This document shows, piece after piece, positions 1 through 9,270 of a DNA stretch of 64,000 bases. Position 1 is the first letter of the stretch, and the number at the start of each line of letters is the position of its first letter. The DNA is taken from assembly GCF_027474525.2 (NCBI RefSeq), contig NZ_CP114882.2:682001-746000 (forward strand). Direction: 5' to 3'. This stretch comes from Flavobacterium lacustre. Its GTDB lineage: Bacteria; Bacteroidota; Bacteroidia; Flavobacteriales; Flavobacteriaceae. A program made the position numbers and the translations under genes. The notes under the pieces are model-generated. The model had not been told where the DNA came from. It was given only the letters and a program-made list of their open reading frames with translations, and made no database searches.

Positions 1-665
1 ACATCTCCAATGATTACTAAATAAGCATTTTCGGGAACAAAATAATTGGTGTAATTTGTTTCAATATCGGCCAAAGTAACTTTCTTGATTGTTTCTTCGG
101 TCATGAACTCCCCTGATGGATGACTTTTACCAAAAGCTAACACGTCTACTACTCTATTAGCAATTGCAGGAACACTTTTCTCATCCGCTTTAAGGCTTTC
201 TATCAATTTAGCTTTTTCTTTATCAAACTCTTCTGGAGTGAAATTGGGATGCAAAGCACCTTCGGCCATTAACTCTAAAATTCTTTGCGCATATTTTGAA
301 AGCGAACTCGCATAAGCGCCTTGAGAACTAAAATTGATATTTGCCCCTAAAAAATCTACTTCTTCATTGAAGGCATCTTTTAGTGTTTTTTTACTTCCGT
401 TACCAATTAAACTGCTGGTCAACTCGTCAACTCCTTTTTTATTTCCTTCGGCAAAAGGAGCGTTGTCTAAAGTCAAACTATAAGAAACTCTCGGCAATTT
501 ATTATTTTCGACAATCATCACTTTCAACCCGTTTGCCAAAACAAAGGTTTGCGGTTTTTTGATATTTACGACTGGGGAAGTTCCAGGTTTCGGTTGTGTA
601 CGATCTTGTGCCTGCATAATTCCTGTTACGAACAAAATGAATATTATTATACTTGTTTTTTTCAT
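1..665 (-). CDS. M16 family peptidase-like protein, non-catalytic partner (partial, C-terminus outside window)
   Basis: The visible part is the N-terminal 221 residues, starting at the ATG at 665. A signal peptide (about residues 1-20, ending MQAQ) precedes an M16 N-terminal domain (QTFVLANGLKVMIVENNKLP). Where active M16 enzymes carry the zinc motif HxxEH this protein reads GVDELTSSLIGNG, so it should not bind the catalytic zinc. It lies 12 nt downstream of a catalytic M16 gene on the same strand. This matches the known pattern of paired active and inactive M16 subunits acting as a heterodimer in the envelope; that pairing is inferred from context here. Confidence 0.9.
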   Translation of the reverse strand, partial: MKKTSIIIFILFVTGIMQAQDRTQPKPGTSPVVNIKKPQTFVLANGLKVMIVENNKLPRVSYSLTLDNAPFAEGNKKGVDELTSSLIGNGSKKTLKDAFNEEVDFLGANINFSSQGAYASSLSKYAQRILELMAEGALHPNFTPEEFDKEKAKLIESLKADEKSVPAIANRVVDVLAFGKSHPSGEFMTEETIKKVTLADIETNYTNYFVPENAYLVIIGD

Positions 666-677
666 GATTGAGAGGTC

Positions 678-2003
678 TTAGTTTTGAGCTTTTTCTTTGG
701 ATGGAACGTAATCTAAAACCAATCTCTGATTTGGGTTTAAATATTTTTTCGCCACTTCTCTAATTTCTTCACGAGTAATCGAATGCAATAATTCGATTTC
801 GGTATTGATTAGATTTACATCTTTATACAGTAAATAATAGGTTGCTAAATTCTCTGCAATTCCTTCAACGCTTGCATTGGCATTGACAAAATTATTATCA
901 AACTTATTTTGTAATTTTTGGAAATCTTTCTCCGAAATCAATTCGGTTTGAATTTTCACAATTTCTTCGTCAATTTCTTTCAACAAATCTGCCGAAGTAT
1001 TAGTTCCCATTGGCAAACCATATAAAATGTACATCCCGTAATCTTCTTGACTAAAACCAACTGCTCCAATTTGCAATGCCATTTTTTTGTCGTCAACAAT
1101 CTTTTTGTATAATTTAGAACTTTTTCCATCGCTCAAATAAGAAGAAATCAAATCTAGAACTCGGGCATCTCTGGTTTTCATCGAAGGCGTTCTGTAAGAA
1201 GCCACCAACATTGGAATTTGTATATTTGGATCCTCATAAGTTGCTTTGATAGTTTCTGTTATTGGCTCTTCTACAAAGGTCTGTTTGGTCACCGTTACTC
1301 CTTTTTGGATAGGCCCAAAGTATTTTTGAATCCATTCTTTCGCTTGTCCTTTCTCAAAATCTCCCGCCACTACCAAAACAGAATTATTTGGTGTGTAGAA
1401 TTTTTTGTTGAAAGCCTGAAATTCTTCTAAAGTAGCAGCGTCTAAATCTTTCATGGAACCAATAGTAGTCCATCGGTACGGATGATTTTTAAACATGTTT
1501 TCTTTAACCACCGTAAGGATATTTCCGTAAGGACGATTATCAAAACTGGTTCTTTTTTCTTCTTTTACCACTTCATTTTGAGTATCTACCCCTATTTTAT
1601 TAATCACAGGATGCATCAATCGTTCGGATTCCATCCAAAGCGCTAATTCTAAATTATTTGAAGGAAAGACTTCATAATAATAGGTTCTGTCATCCGAAGT
1701 ATTGGCATTATTCGTTCCGCCATTGGCAGTAACAATTTTCATCCACTCACCACGTTTGATGTTTTGTGTTCCTTCGAACAATAAATGTTCAAAAAAGTGG
1801 GCAAAACCAGTTCGGTCCGGATTTTCATCTTTTGAACCTACGTGATACATTACCGAAGTAACCACCACCGGCGCAGAAGAATCGTTATGCAGGATTACAT
1901 GCATTCCGTTGTCTAAATCATATTCTTCAAAAGCTACTTTTTGAGCTGAAGCAACTCCTCCGAGCATAAGCGCAGCACTTAACATCATTATTGATTTTTT
2001 CAT
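678..2003 (-). CDS. M16 family zinc metallopeptidase, catalytic subunit
   Basis: A 441-residue secreted or periplasmic peptidase of the pitrilysin/insulinase family. A signal peptide (1-20, ending VASA-Q) is followed by the inverted zinc motif HFFEH at 69-73, with the distal Glu ligand expected at E149 in KEEKR. The N-terminal domain and the C-terminal half fill a single two-domain M16 unit, about the usual length for half-size members. It is first in an operon with the zinc-less paralogue 12 nt downstream, so the two products probably form an active/inactive pair. Substrate unknown; M16 enzymes cleave small peptides and extended polypeptides. Confidence 0.93.
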   Translation of the reverse strand: MKKSIMMLSAALMLGGVASAQKVAFEEYDLDNGMHVILHNDSSAPVVVTSVMYHVGSKDENPDRTGFAHFFEHLLFEGTQNIKRGEWMKIVTANGGTNNANTSDDRTYYYEVFPSNNLELALWMESERLMHPVINKIGVDTQNEVVKEEKRTSFDNRPYGNILTVVKENMFKNHPYRWTTIGSMKDLDAATLEEFQAFNKKFYTPNNSVLVVAGDFEKGQAKEWIQKYFGPIQKGVTVTKQTFVEEPITETIKATYEDPNIQIPMLVASYRTPSMKTRDARVLDLISSYLSDGKSSKLYKKIVDDKKMALQIGAVGFSQEDYGMYILYGLPMGTNTSADLLKEIDEEIVKIQTELISEKDFQKLQNKFDNNFVNANASVEGIAENLATYYLLYKDVNLINTEIELLHSITREEIREVAKKYLNPNQRLVLDYVPSKEKAQN

Positions 2004-2060
2004 AAGGATTAATAAATTTTTTATTCACTATTAGTAACGCACTAAAAATTATTGTTACAT

Positions 2061-2068
2061 CAAAAATA
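2061..2068 (-). promoter_or_regulatory. Candidate -7 element of the M16 operon
   Basis: Read on the minus strand this is TATTTTTG, a match to the Bacteroidota TAnnTTTG element, about 58 nt upstream of the M16 start. A -33 element is not clear (TTTA 16 nt further upstream), so this is a motif call only. Confidence 0.4.
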
Positions 2069-2212
2069 CTTTATTTTCATTCTGTAAAGAGAAATAACGA
2101 TGGCTTTGGCAAAATATTAACGCTATTTTACTGAGAAATAACTTTTACAAAGGTCAAGAACCTATTGAAAAACAGGGAATAAATAAAGGAGAACATTTTT
2201 TTTGACAGAGGG

Positions 2213-2243
2213 ATTGCAGGATAAATATTTAATTGTATATTTG
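2213..2243 (+). promoter_or_regulatory. Promoter of rplU-rpmA
   Basis: ATTG at 2213-2216, a 19-nt spacer and TATATTTG at 2236-2243 fit the Bacteroidota sigma-A promoter (TTTG/TAnnTTTG). Transcription would begin near 2250, giving a leader of about 25 nt before rplU. Confidence 0.75.
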
Positions 2244-2273
2244 CAACCTTAAAAATCAATAAATCAATTCGGT

Positions 2274-2696
2274 ATGTATGCAATCGTAGAGATAGCAGGG
2301 CAACAATTTAAAGTAAGCAAAGACTTAAAGGTTTATGTTCACCGTTTGGCTAATGAAGAAGGTTCAAAAGTTTCTTTTGACAAAGTTCTTTTATTAGACG
2401 ATAACGGAAATGTAACTTTAGGCGCCCCAGCTATAGAAGGTGCTTCAGTAGAAGCTAAAGTGTTACAACACTTAAAAGGAGATAAAGTTATCGTTTTCAA
2501 AAAGAAAAGAAGAAAAGGATACAAAAAGAGAAATGGTCACAGACAATATCTTACTCAAATTGTAATTGAAGGTATTACTGCAGCAGGTGCTAAAAAAGCA
2601 GCTCCTAAAAAAGCAGCAGTTGAAGCAACTACAGAAGAAGTTGAAGCTCCTAAGAAAAAAGTAGCTAAAGCTAAAAAAGAAGATACTCAAGAATAA
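2274..2696 (+). CDS. rplU: 50S ribosomal protein L21
   Basis: A 140-residue L21. Residues 1-103 carry the conserved fold (MYAIVEIAGQQFKV, then KKRRKGYKKRNGHRQ, which contacts 23S rRNA). Residues 104-140 are a Lys/Ala/Glu-rich tail absent from the shorter E. coli protein, and such tails are common in Bacteroidota L21. It is followed 23 nt later by rpmA, the standard L21-L27 pair. The promoter at 2213-2243 gives a short leader. No sign of L21 autoregulatory RNA structure was seen in the short leader. Confidence 0.98.
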   Translation: MYAIVEIAGQQFKVSKDLKVYVHRLANEEGSKVSFDKVLLLDDNGNVTLGAPAIEGASVEAKVLQHLKGDKVIVFKKKRRKGYKKRNGHRQYLTQIVIEGITAAGAKKAAPKKAAVEATTEEVEAPKKKVAKAKKEDTQE

Positions 2697-2719
2697 TAAC
2701 ACTATAAAACTAATACGTC

Positions 2720-2980
2720 ATGGCTCACAAGAAAGGTGTCGGTAGTTCTAAGAATGGTAGAGAATCAGAATCTAAACGTTTAGGTGTTAAGATTTTTGGA
2801 GGTCAAGCTGCTATTGCTGGGAACATCATCGTAAGACAAAGAGGTTCAAAACATAATCCAGGTGAAAACGTTTACATTAGTAAAGATCACACCCTACACG
2901 CAAGAGTAGATGGAGTTGTTAAGTTCCAAAAGAAAAGAGATAATAAATCTTATGTTTCTATCCTTCCATTCGAAGCATAA
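2720..2980 (+). CDS. rpmA: 50S ribosomal protein L27
   Basis: An 86-residue L27 starting [20 protein letters not shown]. The N-terminus reaches toward the peptidyl-transferase centre in known ribosomes. Gly/Ser-rich motifs and [18 protein letters not shown] are typical of the family. There is no extra N-terminal cleavable extension of the kind found in Firmicutes L27. Second gene of the rplU operon, closed by the intrinsic terminator at 3004-3033. Confidence 0.98.
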   Translation: MAHKKGVGSSKNGRESESKRLGVKIFGGQAAIAGNIIVRQRGSKHNPGENVYISKDHTLHARVDGVVKFQKKRDNKSYVSILPFEA

Positions 2981-3003
2981 TCACTAAGATTCTATATTAT
3001 TAC

Positions 3004-3033
3004 AAAACCCGCTTCTTTCGAAGCGGGTTTTTT
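3004..3033 (+). terminator. Intrinsic terminator of rplU-rpmA
   Basis: Perfect 12-bp stem (AAAACCCGCTTC / GAAGCGGGTTTT) with a TTTC loop, followed by T residues. Confidence 0.92.
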
Positions 3034-3095
3034 GTATTTCATCACCTCTCCAAAGGGCAGGCGAGATGAGAAATTATAGGTTTTATTTTTTAGAT

Positions 3096-3127
3096 TAAAA
3101 AAACCCTTGGTCTTCAAAAGACCAAGA
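3096..3127 (-). terminator. Intrinsic terminator of the outer-membrane barrel gene
   Basis: Perfect 9-bp hairpin CTTGGTCTT / AAGACCAAG (3106-3126, 3-nt loop). On the minus strand it is followed by GG and a run of seven T, the right order for terminating the leftward gene at 3213. Confidence 0.85.
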
Positions 3128-3212
3128 GCTTGATATCGTGACTTTTTTGCAAAGCAAAGAGAGCTCGAAGAGTTGATTACTTCGAATTAATAATTACTGT
3201 TTTATCTATCAT

Positions 3213-5987
3213 TCACGAACCACCACCGGAAAGCTCCGCTCTTTCTATCCCGTCAACGTTCCTGTTGTTTCTTCCAGGAGGATTCTTCATTCCGGTAAAA
3301 TTTTGAATTTTGTACGTAAGGGAGAACATCGCATAACGTTTTAAAATGGTATTTTCGTTGTCGCTGACTGATGTTGCCGAAATACTTCTTGTAATGCTTT
3401 GGTTTTGGTTTAAAACATCATATCCTTTTACCCGGGCTATAAATGTTTTACCTAAGAAAGCATAAGACAAACTAATATTCCACAGATAGAAATCTTGATT
3501 AATAGAATTGTATGTGTAACCAAAATCATTTCCCAAAGTCCAGTTTGAAAGCCAGTAGTTTGTGGTTTGAAGATTGATTCTATGAACAACATTCAATCTG
3601 GGATTAAGTGCTTTAATATCATATATAGTTTCGTTATACGAAAAATTATAAGAGGGGGCAATTGTAAAATATTCTCCATAATCGTAATTAAGATATACTC
3701 TTGGAGCTATTTCCATAGCTTTTGCACCATATAAAACACCATCCGTAAACCCTTTAGAAAAAAAATAATTTACATTTAATGCCAATCCGTAACGCAACAA
3801 ATTAGATTCTTGTTTGATAGATTTATTCCAGTTACCACCTCCGGTAATAGAGTAAGTTCCCGATACGTTTTCATAATTAGTTGTTCTTTTTCTATCAACA
3901 TCAAAAGTAGCAGAAGAAATTACATCATTATTATTGAAAGCACCGTTAACGAATAAGTTATAACCTGATCGTGTGCGAAGATCAGAATTTCTATAGTTCA
4001 TATTTACACTATGCGTTTCGGTAGGATTTAAATTAGGATTTCCTATAACCGTATTTAAAGTATTAGATACATTTTCTATAGGAAGCAATTCTGAAGCCGA
4101 CGGAAGGGACTGACTGTAGTTGTATCTGGCAGTTAAAAATTTAGATCGATCCATTTTGTATCTAATTTGTGCACTACCGTATGGCATGACATATTTTCTG
4201 TTCAAATTGATTGACTCACCTAGATAATTAGAGTTGTTGTCATATTGTACGATAGATGTTGTAGAATTAATATCAAAAGTAAATTTATTTTTTTCAAATC
4301 GAATTCCTGCCTTTGGCGCAATACTATTTTGTTTAGAAGTAATGAGAGTTGTCTGCCCCTGATTTAAATCGGAGTAAGCCCCATCCGCTGCATTAAATTC
4401 AAAGGATTTTGTATCATTAATCGAGTTTCGAAAATTGTATTCCACACCTATTTTAAAACGAATTGAATCACTTACAGGTTCTGTATATTCAATTTCGGCC
4501 GAATATGAATCACTGATACCGTTGCTTAAATTATTTTGCTTTCTTAAAATACTATCATTTCTGGTTAAAAAATTTGTTTTTGAATCTACAAACCCATTAG
4601 AACTCGAACTATTATTATTGTTATTAAATACTATACTTAAATTTTGTGCTTTTTTCTCGAATGATTTATTGAAGTTAATTGAGTTACTAAAGTTGTTTGT
4701 CTCATTTAAATTTATTGAATTTGACACGAAAGCATTTGTTTCTGTACCATCTTCTAGAGTAGAGAGACTATACGATTGGGGATTACTTCCTGAGACAGAA
4801 GTACTGAATTTTGGCGCAACAAACAATCGCATGGTTGGCGATATTTTATATTCTAATTCTACATTAACCTTATTACTGGTGTTTCTGTTGTCTGTTTTAG
4901 AGCTTGATTTTGTAATGAAATTACCATCAGGCCGAAAATTAAGTGAGTTTGATTTGCTTAAATTATCAGTATGTGTATCAGAATAATTGTAATTAGCATT
5001 TACCTGTAAATTACTAAATAGTTCATCAGAATAGTTCATTCCAAATAAATTTGATTTAGTAATTCCGCTGGCTTGACCTCTATTTACGGCTGTCCTTCTA
5101 CTGTTTCGACCACCACCCATGCTGTCAAAGACTTCATCCATAGAGAACCCAGGAGCATTGATATTGTTAGAAGAACCTAATAGGCTTATCTTTCTATTAT
5201 TATTAAAAAAGTTTACTATAAAACTAGATTCATACCGATCATCGGTTCCATAGCCTCCCAGAAATTTACCAAAATATCCTTTGTTTTTATCTTCGTCAAT
5301 AGTTAAGTTGATACTAGAATTATCAGAGGCAGCTTGATCTTTAGAATATTCTTCTTTTTTGGTTTTAAAATCAGATACCTGAATTTTATTAATTATGTCT
5401 GCAGGAAGATTTTTTAATGCCATTACTCCATCTCGGTCAAAAAAGGGCTTTCCGTTTATTAAAACTTGTACTACTTCCTTACCATTTGCTATAATTTTTC
5501 CATCAGTGTCTATCTCAAGACCCGGAAGTTGTTTTAATAATGTTTCAACATTTGCATCAGGACGCACTTTAAACAAAGAGGCTTTAAATTCAATCGTGTC
5601 ATTTTTAATTCGAACAGGAGGTTCTTGTCCTTTTATTGTAACCTCATTAAGGGTGTTCAATAGTTCAAAAAGATAGACTTTATTGAAATATTTGTTAGCT
5701 GTAAGATCTTTTAGTTCTTCAGTAAAGGTTTCAAATCCCATGTAAGTCACTTTTAAAAACACGGGTTTTTCATATTTTTTAACTACAAAATTGAAGTCTC
5801 CATTTTTATCCGTTAAAGTATATTCTAAAACTGTGGAATCTTTCACAGTTGTAATATATACCGAAGCAGATTCTAACGGAAGCTGGGTATTGATATTAAG
5901 TACTTTTCCTTTTAAAATAAAACTATTTTGTGCATTAACGTAAAAAGAAAACATAAGAACGAAAAGAAAATACAAACATCTACACAT
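3213..5987 (-). CDS. Outer-membrane beta-barrel protein with N-terminal carboxypeptidase-like domain (TonB-receptor-like)
   Basis: A 924-residue outer-membrane protein. A signal peptide (about 1-20, ending NAQ) is followed by a carboxypeptidase regulatory-like beta-sandwich (about 23-105), a plug-like region (about 125-205, with NVETLLKQLPGLEIDTDG) and a long Asn/Ser-rich beta-barrel. This is the layout of the Bacteroidota outer membrane beta-barrel (OMP_b-brl_3) family, often labelled TonB-dependent receptor. No SusD-type partner is adjacent, so the substrate is open. The protein ends in a Gly/Arg-rich tail (..AELSGGGS) and not in the aromatic residue usual for barrel C-termini, so the last strand must lie further in. 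Confidence 0.85.
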   Translation of the reverse strand: MCRCLYFLFVLMFSFYVNAQNSFILKGKVLNINTQLPLESASVYITTVKDSTVLEYTLTDKNGDFNFVVKKYEKPVFLKVTYMGFETFTEELKDLTANKYFNKVYLFELLNTLNEVTIKGQEPPVRIKNDTIEFKASLFKVRPDANVETLLKQLPGLEIDTDGKIIANGKEVVQVLINGKPFFDRDGVMALKNLPADIINKIQVSDFKTKKEEYSKDQAASDNSSINLTIDEDKNKGYFGKFLGGYGTDDRYESSFIVNFFNNNRKISLLGSSNNINAPGFSMDEVFDSMGGGRNSRRTAVNRGQASGITKSNLFGMNYSDELFSNLQVNANYNYSDTHTDNLSKSNSLNFRPDGNFITKSSSKTDNRNTSNKVNVELEYKISPTMRLFVAPKFSTSVSGSNPQSYSLSTLEDGTETNAFVSNSINLNETNNFSNSINFNKSFEKKAQNLSIVFNNNNNSSSSNGFVDSKTNFLTRNDSILRKQNNLSNGISDSYSAEIEYTEPVSDSIRFKIGVEYNFRNSINDTKSFEFNAADGAYSDLNQGQTTLITSKQNSIAPKAGIRFEKNKFTFDINSTTSIVQYDNNSNYLGESINLNRKYVMPYGSAQIRYKMDRSKFLTARYNYSQSLPSASELLPIENVSNTLNTVIGNPNLNPTETHSVNMNYRNSDLRTRSGYNLFVNGAFNNNDVISSATFDVDRKRTTNYENVSGTYSITGGGNWNKSIKQESNLLRYGLALNVNYFFSKGFTDGVLYGAKAMEIAPRVYLNYDYGEYFTIAPSYNFSYNETIYDIKALNPRLNVVHRINLQTTNYWLSNWTLGNDFGYTYNSINQDFYLWNISLSYAFLGKTFIARVKGYDVLNQNQSITRSISATSVSDNENTILKRYAMFSLTYKIQNFTGMKNPPGRNNRNVDGIERAELSGGGS

Positions 5988-6120
5988 AATAATTTAGTTA
6001 AGTTTAACATAAGATGTTTAAAAAAAGAAAAGGTTTAATCTGAAGTATAGATCTTATTGACACACTGTATAAAACACTACTAATTTATTTTTTTTGGAGT
6101 AGGTCGGAATTCAAAAACAC

Positions 6121-6173
6121 AAAAAACCCTCACATTAAAACTGAGGTTTAGTTCAGTTTCCTGCAAGGGTTTA
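6121..6173 (-). terminator. Probable terminator of ahcY
   Basis: On the minus strand AAACCCT pairs with AGGGTTT, enclosing a second small hairpin (CCTC/GAGG), and is followed by a T-run. The long interior makes it a less standard structure than the other terminators here. Confidence 0.55.
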
Positions 6174-6222
6174 TCTATTTTAAATTTAATCTAGTCAATA
6201 TTACTAATGACTATTCACTAAA

Positions 6223-7539
6223 TTAATATCTGTAATATTCTGGTTTAAATGGACCTTCAACTGGAACTCCGATATAATCTGCTTGATCTACACGTAACGT
6301 TTCCAATTCAACACCAAGTTTAGCTAAGTGCAACATTGCTACTTTCTCATCCAAATGTTTTGGTAACATGTACACGTCATTGTTGTATGCCGCACTGTTT
6401 TTCCACAATTCGATTTGAGCCAAAGTCTGGTTTGTAAATGAGTTACTCATTACAAAACTTGGGTGACCTGTAGCACAACCAAGATTTACCAAACGACCTT
6501 CAGCCAAAACAATGATATCATTTCCAGCGATTGTATACTTGTCTACTTGTGGTTTGATCTCTACTTTTGATGCACCGTGGTTTGTATTCAACCAAGCCAT
6601 ATCAATTTCGTTATCAAAATGCCCAATGTTACAAACGATAGTTTTGTCTTTCATTTTTTCGAAATGAGAACCCAAAACGATATCTTTATTTCCAGTCGTT
6701 GTAATGATAATGTCAGCAGTTGCAATAACGGTATCTAATTTTTTTACTTCAAAACCGTCCATTGCAGCTTGAAGCGCACAAATTGGGTCAATTTCAGTAA
6801 CCGTAACAATAGAACCAGCACCTCTAAAAGAAGCTGCAGTTCCTTTACCTACGTCACCGTAACCACAAACGATTACTCTTTTTGCAGCAAGCATAACATC
6901 AGTTGCACGACGAACCGCATCAACTGCAGATTCTTTACAACCGTATTTGTTATCAAATTTCGATTTAGTAACCGAGTCATTAACATTGATAGCAGGCATT
7001 GGCAATGTTCCCGCTTTTACTCTTTCGTACAATCTGTGAACTCCAGTAGTAGTTTCTTCAGATAATCCTTTGATTCCTGCAACTAATTCTGGGTAACGGT
7101 CAATAACCATATTTGTCAAATCTCCACCGTCATCAAGAATCATATTCAATGGTTTTCTGTCTTCACCAAAGAATAATGTTTGCTCAATACACCAGTCAAA
7201 ATCTACTTCATTCAACCCTTTCCAAGCATAAACTTGAATTCCTGCAGCAGCAATCGCAGCAGCAGCTTGATCTTGTGTAGAAAAAATGTTACAAGAACTC
7301 CAAGTCACCTCAGCACCAAGAGCGATTAAAGTTTCAATCAAAACCGCAGTTTGGATTGTCATATGTAAACATCCTGCAATACGAGCACCAGCAAGTGGTT
7401 GTTCGTCTTTGTACTCCGCACGAAGCGCCATTAAACCTGGCATTTCAGCTTCTGCTAATTCAATTTCTTTTCTTCCCCAAGCCGCCAGGGAAATGTCTTT
7501 AACTTTGAAAGCCACATAAGGCATAGTTGCTGTACTCAT
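6223..7539 (-). CDS. ahcY: Adenosylhomocysteinase (S-adenosyl-L-homocysteine hydrolase)
   Basis: A 438-residue cytosolic NAD-dependent enzyme that splits S-adenosylhomocysteine into adenosine and homocysteine and so keeps methyltransferases free of product inhibition. It shows the substrate-domain segment [13 protein letters not shown] with the catalytic Lys/Asp, the NAD-binding [10 protein letters not shown] and the C-terminal KPEYYRY, whose Lys and Tyr reach the neighbouring subunit's cofactor in known structures. Length is normal. It is transcribed alone; a TAAATTTG element at 7606-7613 (minus strand) could be its promoter. The leader was examined for SAM/SAH riboswitch motifs and none was recognised. 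Confidence 0.98.
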   Translation of the reverse strand: MSTATMPYVAFKVKDISLAAWGRKEIELAEAEMPGLMALRAEYKDEQPLAGARIAGCLHMTIQTAVLIETLIALGAEVTWSSCNIFSTQDQAAAAIAAAGIQVYAWKGLNEVDFDWCIEQTLFFGEDRKPLNMILDDGGDLTNMVIDRYPELVAGIKGLSEETTTGVHRLYERVKAGTLPMPAINVNDSVTKSKFDNKYGCKESAVDAVRRATDVMLAAKRVIVCGYGDVGKGTAASFRGAGSIVTVTEIDPICALQAAMDGFEVKKLDTVIATADIIITTTGNKDIVLGSHFEKMKDKTIVCNIGHFDNEIDMAWLNTNHGASKVEIKPQVDKYTIAGNDIIVLAEGRLVNLGCATGHPSFVMSNSFTNQTLAQIELWKNSAAYNNDVYMLPKHLDEKVAMLHLAKLGVELETLRVDQADYIGVPVEGPFKPEYYRY

Positions 7540-7605
7540 TTATAGTATATTTGTAATTACTTCGTCCGTTTATCCGCCGCAGCGAACTCGGGTGAAAATT
7601 TTTTG

Positions 7606-7613
7606 CAAATTTA
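7606..7613 (-). promoter_or_regulatory. Candidate -7 element of ahcY
   Basis: Minus-strand TAAATTTG, about 67 nt upstream of the ahcY start. A well-spaced -33 element was not identified. Confidence 0.45.
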
Positions 7614-7800
7614 CGTAATAAGTTTGCAATTTTACTAATTTCTAAAAGATTTATGAATTGTTTAATTCGCTAATCTTTTGAACTTTAGATAAATAATTTA
7701 CATTAGAAGCTAATCCTGCTGTACACTATATCTTTTATGGCGAACACCGCCACAAAAGGATGCCGTTTCCATCAGGGCTAAAAATAACCAGACCAACAAC

Positions 7801-8433
7801 ATGCCTTTATTCAAAACCATAAACCACAATCCCAACACCCAAATCCTCATTTGGAAAATCACCGAACCTTTTTCGGAGTTATTCGAGCAGGTCACTTTAA
7901 ACGAAACCAACGCGATTCGGTTAAACGGAATGAAATCCGAAATACACCAACGCGCTTTTCTTAGCGTACGAAAATTAATGAATCTTGCCGGCTACACCGA
8001 CTTTGATTTGTATTACGACCGTTTTGGCAAACCTCATTTACATGACGGAAAACACATTTCCATCACACATTCGCATGAATTCTCTGCACTAATTATCAGC
8101 GACGAAACCGTAGGAATCGACATCGAATTGCAAAGAGAAAAAATCCTGCGAATTGCCGATAAATTTACAAATTCGGAATTTCATTATTTAGAACCCGAAA
8201 AATTACAAGACTATATCCGAAAACTAACCGTGATTTGGGGCGCCAAAGAAGCCATTTTCAAAATCCGAAATGAGAAAAGAATCAGCTTTAAAAACCACAT
8301 CAAAATAAATACTTTCGAGATGGAACAAGAACAAACCACCGCCGAACTTCACTTTGACAGTCTGATCAAAGACTTCAAAATTTACTTTGAAGAACTGGAA
8401 AACTTCACTTTAGTTTATGCGCTTGAAAAATAA
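7801..8433 (+). CDS. 4'-phosphopantetheinyl transferase superfamily protein
   Basis: A 210-residue Sfp/AcpT-type enzyme that would move the phosphopantetheine arm of CoA onto a carrier-protein serine. It shows the two signature motifs: VGIDIE at 104-109, with Asp and Glu as magnesium ligands, and WGAKEA at 146-151. No NRPS, PKS or fatty-acid synthase gene is near, so the general fatty-acid acyl carrier protein is the likeliest target; this is inference. The ATG at 7801 gives a normal N-terminus. It begins the rightward cluster running to arfB. Confidence 0.88.
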   Translation: MPLFKTINHNPNTQILIWKITEPFSELFEQVTLNETNAIRLNGMKSEIHQRAFLSVRKLMNLAGYTDFDLYYDRFGKPHLHDGKHISITHSHEFSALIISDETVGIDIELQREKILRIADKFTNSEFHYLEPEKLQDYIRKLTVIWGAKEAIFKIRNEKRISFKNHIKINTFEMEQEQTTAELHFDSLIKDFKIYFEELENFTLVYALEK

Positions 8434-8447
8434 TAGTTTTTATATGC

Positions 8448-8526
8448 CACGAATTCCCGAATTTTGGCAATCTGTTCTAAAAATAAATTAATCTGTTTTC
8501 GGCACTAAAAAAATCATGAATTCGTG
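8448..8526. repeat. REP-like inverted repeat, CACGAATTC family
   Basis: CACGAATTC (8448-8456) and its reverse complement GAATTCGTG (8518-8526) bracket an AT-rich 61-nt interior between the transferase and the GGGP-synthase gene. A weaker copy with TTCACG..CGTGAA lies at about 16400-16441. It overlaps the GTG at 8524, which argues against that codon as a start. Confidence 0.5.
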
Positions 8527-8535
8527 ACTACAAAA

Positions 8536-9270
8536 ATGACAACTATTTATTCCGATATCTTAAAAGCAAAAGCAAAAAACGAGAAATTGCTCGCTATTCT
8601 ACTCGATCCGGATAAAATCGTCTGGAGCACATTAGAAGATTTAATCTCAAAAATTAATCTGTCGCCAGCCACTCACATTTTCATTGGCGGAAGCCTTGTC
8701 AAAACCACAATTCTGGACGAACTAATCGTTCGCTTAAAGCAAAAAATCACTTTGCCAATTGTTCTGTTCCCCGGAAATCCTTCCCAAATTTCAGCCGAAG
8801 CTGATGCAATTTTATTTCTTTCTCTAATTTCAGGACGAAATCCGGATTATTTAATAGAACATCAGGTAAATGCCGTTCCAATTCTAAAGAAAACCAATTT
8901 AGAAATCATTTCAACCGGCTACATTCTCATAGAAAGCGGAAGCGAAACTGCCGTAGAACGCGTTAGTAAAACCAAACCTTTAGACCGAAATAACATTAAT
9001 TATGTCGTTCAAACTGCACAAGCAGGCGAAATGTCAGGCAATAAATTAATCTATTTAGAAGCTGGAAGTGGCGCAAAAAAAGCCGTTCCGTTAGAAATGA
9101 TAAAAAAAACTGCAGAAAACCTCGCGATTCCTTTAGTAGTTGGAGGAGGAATTATAGCTTTACAAGGCATAGAAAATGCATATGCCGCAGGAGCTGACAT
9201 AGTAGTTATTGGAACTGCTTTTGAAAAAGATATTAATTTTTTTAATCCTAATACCACAACAAATGATTGA
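8536..9270 (+). CDS. Geranylgeranylglyceryl phosphate synthase family protein (bacterial group II)
   Basis: A 244-residue TIM-barrel prenyltransferase joining a polyprenyl diphosphate to sn-glycerol-1-phosphate through an ether bond. Family marks are LLAILLDPDK near the N-terminus, GGSLVKT, STGYILIESG, YLEAGSGA and the phosphate-binding VGGGI. Archaea use this step for membrane lipids. Flavobacterial homologues are known to have GGGP-synthase activity, but their product's role is unclear. The reading frame also permits GTG at 8524, but that codon lies in an inverted repeat, so the ATG at 8536 is preferred. Its last 8 nt overlap the PnuC-type gene, implying translational coupling. Confidence 0.88.
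   Translation: MTTIYSDILKAKAKNEKLLAILLDPDKIVWSTLEDLISKINLSPATHIFIGGSLVKTTILDELIVRLKQKITLPIVLFPGNPSQISAEADAILFLSLISGRNPDYLIEHQVNAVPILKKTNLEIISTGYILIESGSETAVERVSKTKPLDRNNINYVVQTAQAGEMSGNKLIYLEAGSGAKKAVPLEMIKKTAENLAIPLVVGGGIIALQGIENAYAAGADIVVIGTAFEKDINFFNPNTTTND

Noticed and set aside
4435..4986. 183-codon plus-strand frame inside the outer-membrane barrel gene
   Set aside because: It is antisense to a clear barrel protein; its Leu/Phe-rich product reflects the Asn/Lys codons of the real gene.
7540..7660. Possible SAM or SAH riboswitch in the ahcY leader
   Set aside because: The leader implied by the TAAATTTG element is short and I could not recognise the conserved blocks of these riboswitch classes.
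8524..8535. GTG start for the GGGP-synthase homologue
   Set aside because: The codon lies within the CACGAATTC inverted repeat, and the ATG four codons later gives the same family N-terminus.
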